DNA of 8,453 nucleotides, from NCBI GenBank assembly GCA_944359735.1, contig CALVTA010000051.1, positions 1 to 8,453 of the forward strand, in the 5' to 3' direction. The DNA comes from an uncultured Bacilli bacterium (GTDB lineage: Bacteria > Bacillota_I > Bacilli_A > RF39 > UBA660). The translations under genes and the position numbers were made by a program. Shown here piece by piece: positions 7,168 to 8,453 of the stretch (its first letter is position 1; every line of letters starts with the position of its first letter). The notes under the pieces were generated by a model. That model saw only the letters and a list, made by a program, of their open reading frames with translations, was not told the origin of the DNA and made no database searches.

Positions 7168-7668
7168 ATGAGAACTTTTTATCCTAATGAGGAATTCAAT
7201 AATATAATTACGCCAATTATTAGCAATGAAGAATATCAGAAAACTAAAGACTGTATTCATCATGGTATGAATAGATATGATCATATGGTTAGAGTAGCTT
7301 ATTATTCATATTTAGTTACTAAATTTTGTCATCTTAATTATGTACAAACAACTAGAGGAGCTGTTTTGCATGATTTCTTTTTAGATGAGTATGATGAAAA
7401 AAAAGCGCATACGTTAGTAAACCATCCTAAAATTGCTTTAGAAAACTCTTTAAAATATTTTGAACTGAGTGATTTAGAACAAGATATTATTAAAGCTCAT
7501 ATGTTCCCAATAGGTAAAAATCTACCAAGATACCTAGAGAGTTGGATTGTTAACATTGTAGACGATCTTGCTAGTTTTTATGAAAGAAGTTATGTTTTAA
7601 AAGAGAATATGTCTCTAGCGTGTAGCATGGTTGTATTCTTATTTTTAACTTTTTTTAAGAGATGGTGA
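7168..7668 (+). CDS. HD-domain hydrolase, small
   Basis: A 166-aa soluble protein of the HD phosphohydrolase superfamily, which usually cleaves phosphate esters of nucleotides using a metal bound by His/Asp. The set is visible: H39 (RYDHMVRVA), H68-D69 (AVLHDFF), further metal-site-type histidines H86 (NHPKIALE) and H111 (AHMFP), and D132 in WIVNIVDD. The pattern HMFPIG...LPRYLESWIVNIVDD resembles a family of short HD proteins common in Firmicutes, from memory; no substrate is assigned. Start choice: the frame extends up to an ATG at 7120, but that lies in the promoter, so the Met at 7168 is preferred. Its ribosome binding site (AAGTGGG) is poor, and the ATG at 7135 is also possible but would leave almost no leader. 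The C-terminus is unusually hydrophobic (MVVFLFLTFFKRW). yceD starts 3 nt after the stop. Confidence 0.8.
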   Translation: MRTFYPNEEFNNIITPIISNEEYQKTKDCIHHGMNRYDHMVRVAYYSYLVTKFCHLNYVQTTRGAVLHDFFLDEYDEKKAHTLVNHPKIALENSLKYFELSDLEQDIIKAHMFPIGKNLPRYLESWIVNIVDDLASFYERSYVLKENMSLACSMVVFLFLTFFKRW

Positions 7669-7671
7669 AAT

Positions 7672-8136
7672 ATGTTTATTAAAGATTTATTAGATGGAAA
7701 TAAAACAATTATTAATATAGATGATGAAATATCAATACCTAAGGATGATTATCAAAATACTGATATAATTGATCTAAAGAAAGTAAAAATTAAAGGAGCT
7801 CTTACGTATCCAAGTAATAACAATTTATTTTTAGATATAGACTGTAATGGGACAATGGTTTTAAAGGATTCTATTAGCTTAGAACCAGTTAGCTATCAAT
7901 TTTCTTTTAAAATTAATGAAAACGTTTATGAAAAACTCGAAAAAGATCAATTTACTCTTGATATTATTAGCATTTTATGGGAAAATATTGTATTAGAGAT
8001 CCCTATTCGTTATAGTGAAGTTACAGATTATAAAGATTTAACGGGGGATGGTTGGAAAGTTATTAGTGAAGATGATATCAAAAAAGAAACTAATAATCCA
8101 TTTAAAGAATTATTAAAAGATATAGAGAAGGAGTGA
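7672..8136 (+). CDS. yceD: YceD/DUF177 family protein
   Basis: A 154-aa protein of the DUF177 family, associated with accumulation of 23S rRNA and large-subunit assembly in bacteria and plants; the molecular role is not settled. Visible features are a strand-rich middle with GALTYPSNNNLFLDIDCNGTM (about 42-62), the family's 'W.EnIvLEIPIR' segment (103-113), and NNPFKELLKDIEKE at the C-terminus, which corresponds to the usual 'DPRlakLkeL' ending. The cysteine-containing 'CkGLCp.CG' segment known from many Firmicutes homologues is absent; the equivalent stretch reads TDYKDLTGDGWKV (118-130). Position is decisive: yceD sits directly before rpmF in most bacteria, and here the rpmF ribosome binding site lies in its last codons. 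A GAGATGGTG ribosome binding site precedes the ATG. Confidence 0.87.
   Translation: MFIKDLLDGNKTIINIDDEISIPKDDYQNTDIIDLKKVKIKGALTYPSNNNLFLDIDCNGTMVLKDSISLEPVSYQFSFKINENVYEKLEKDQFTLDIISILWENIVLEIPIRYSEVTDYKDLTGDGWKVISEDDIKKETNNPFKELLKDIEKE
8128..8133 (+). promoter_or_regulatory. Strong ribosome binding site fixing the long rpmF start
   Basis: AAGGAG with a 7-nt gap to the ATG at 8141. The internal ATG at 8162, which would give a conventional-looking L32 start, has only AT-rich sequence without a Shine-Dalgarno match before it. Translation should therefore begin at 8141 and include the N-terminal extension. Confidence 0.85.
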
Positions 8137-8140
8137 TAAT

Positions 8141-8170
8141 ATGTTAAAATTAGATATTCAAATGTTTGCA
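8141..8170 (+). other. Putative Prp-type cleavable leader on L32 (MLKLDIQMFA)
   Basis: The first ten codons encode MLKLDIQMFA. This agrees with the L27 leader consensus MLKLNLQFFA at M1, L2, K3, L4, Q7, F9 and A10, with conservative changes at 5, 6 and 8. In L27, Prp cuts after the Ala; the same cut here would leave a mature L32 starting VPFRKVSK, only one Ala shorter than the mature form of ordinary L32. Cleavage itself is inferred. Confidence 0.6.
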
Positions 8171-8356
8171 GTTCCTTTTAGAAAGGTATCTAAAACAAGA
8201 AAAAGAATGCGTAGAAGTCATAACGCTTTAAACATCCCAGGAATGATTAAATGTCCTACATGTGGTGAAATGATTAAAGCACATCGTGTTTGTCCTAAAT
8301 GTGGTAGTTATAAGGGTAAAACTGTCGTTGATATGACAGCGAAAGAAGAAGCTTAA
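8141..8356 (+). CDS. rpmF: 50S ribosomal protein L32 with L27-like leader
   Basis: Large-subunit ribosomal protein of 71 aa. From residue 10 it reads AVPFRKVSKTRKRMRRSH, the classic L32 beginning, and it ends with a zinc-binding C4 ribbon (C38-x2-C41 ... C51-x2-C54). Ordinary L32 starts with Met directly before AVPFR. Here the strong ribosome binding site places translation nine codons earlier, giving MLKLDIQMFA before VPFRK. That leader resembles the MLKLNLQFFA leader of Firmicutes L27, which the protease Prp removes. The shorter start at 8162 (MFAVPFRK) lacks a ribosome binding site. The stop codon lies inside the loop region of the terminator. It follows yceD by 4 nt, the usual yceD-rpmF pair. 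Confidence 0.96.
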   Translation: MLKLDIQMFAVPFRKVSKTRKRMRRSHNALNIPGMIKCPTCGEMIKAHRVCPKCGSYKGKTVVDMTAKEEA

Positions 8357-8373
8357 TAAAGCTTTTTTATTTT
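8346..8373 (+). terminator. Rho-independent terminator overlapping the rpmF stop
   Basis: AAGCTT at 8349-8354 pairs with AAGCTT at 8359-8364 across a 4-nt loop (AATA). The stem can extend by three more pairs, one of them G-U, using upstream AAG and the following T run. The right arm leads into TTTTTTATTTTATT. The left arm is coding sequence and the rpmF TAA spans the stem/loop border, so a terminating ribosome would cover the hairpin. Confidence 0.75.
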
Positions 8374-8377
8374 ATTC

Positions 8378-8427
8378 TGTCAAATTTTTTTGAAAATGTC
8401 AGGTAAATTATTTCAAGAAAATGTCAG
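8378..8427. repeat. TGTCA-based repeats, possible insertion-sequence end
   Basis: GAAAATGTCAG occurs at 8392-8402 and again at 8417-8427, and a further TGTCA lies at 8378-8382. Each full copy follows a T-rich or TTTCAA stretch. Short repeated TGTCA/AAAATGTCA units just beyond a terminator resemble the multi-repeat ends of some transposons of the IS21/IS1202-like type, from memory. No transposase is in the window, so this would be only the outer end of an element continuing to the right. A set of regulator-binding sites is the alternative. Confidence 0.4.
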
Positions 8428-8453
8428 TATGATTAACATTTGATAACTTCAAA

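Overview
The window is a low-GC, Firmicutes-type chromosomal segment. It has strong AT bias, AAGGAG/GAGGTG-like ribosome binding sites, sigma-A promoters with extended -10 elements, and a standard genetic code: TGA ends several genes and Trp is TGG. The order comN - secDF - rel - dtd is a Bacilli-type synteny, as in Bacillus subtilis around yrzD/secDF/relA/dtd. Small proteins, very AT-rich coding and a pseudopilin/FGE-like surface protein at the left edge would fit an uncultured gut Bacilli lineage, but the exact taxon is inference.

Left edge (1-805): the 3' part of a gene for a secreted or surface protein ending in a formylglycine-generating-enzyme-like (C-type-lectin-fold) domain. Its last ~130 bp change abruptly in composition and codon use, and look like the variable region (VR) of a diversity-generating retroelement (DGR). 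No reverse transcriptase or template repeat is in the window. A clean intrinsic terminator at 756-784 closes this unit.

Centre (803-7069): an extended -10 promoter drives a tight collinear cluster: comN-like regulator, fused SecDF translocation motor, bifunctional (p)ppGpp synthetase/hydrolase Rel, D-aminoacyl-tRNA deacylase Dtd (ATGA overlap with rel), and an AI-2E-family membrane protein. Gaps are tiny and I see no terminator between the genes, so they are probably co-transcribed. SecDF has an Asp-to-Asn change at a normally conserved SecF membrane position.

Right part (7101-8373): a second near-consensus promoter begins an HD-domain hydrolase - YceD (DUF177) - rpmF (ribosomal protein L32) unit. 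It ends in an intrinsic terminator that overlaps the rpmF stop codon. The L32 gene carries an N-terminal extension, MLKLDIQMFA, that closely matches the cleavable leader of Firmicutes ribosomal protein L27 (the Prp protease site). This suggests that L32 is also made as a Prp-processed precursor.

The last ~75 bp (8378-8453) are non-coding and contain repeated GAAAATGTCAG/TGTCA motifs that resemble the end of an insertion sequence lying beyond the window. The two most interesting signals are the DGR-like VR and the L27-type leader on L32.
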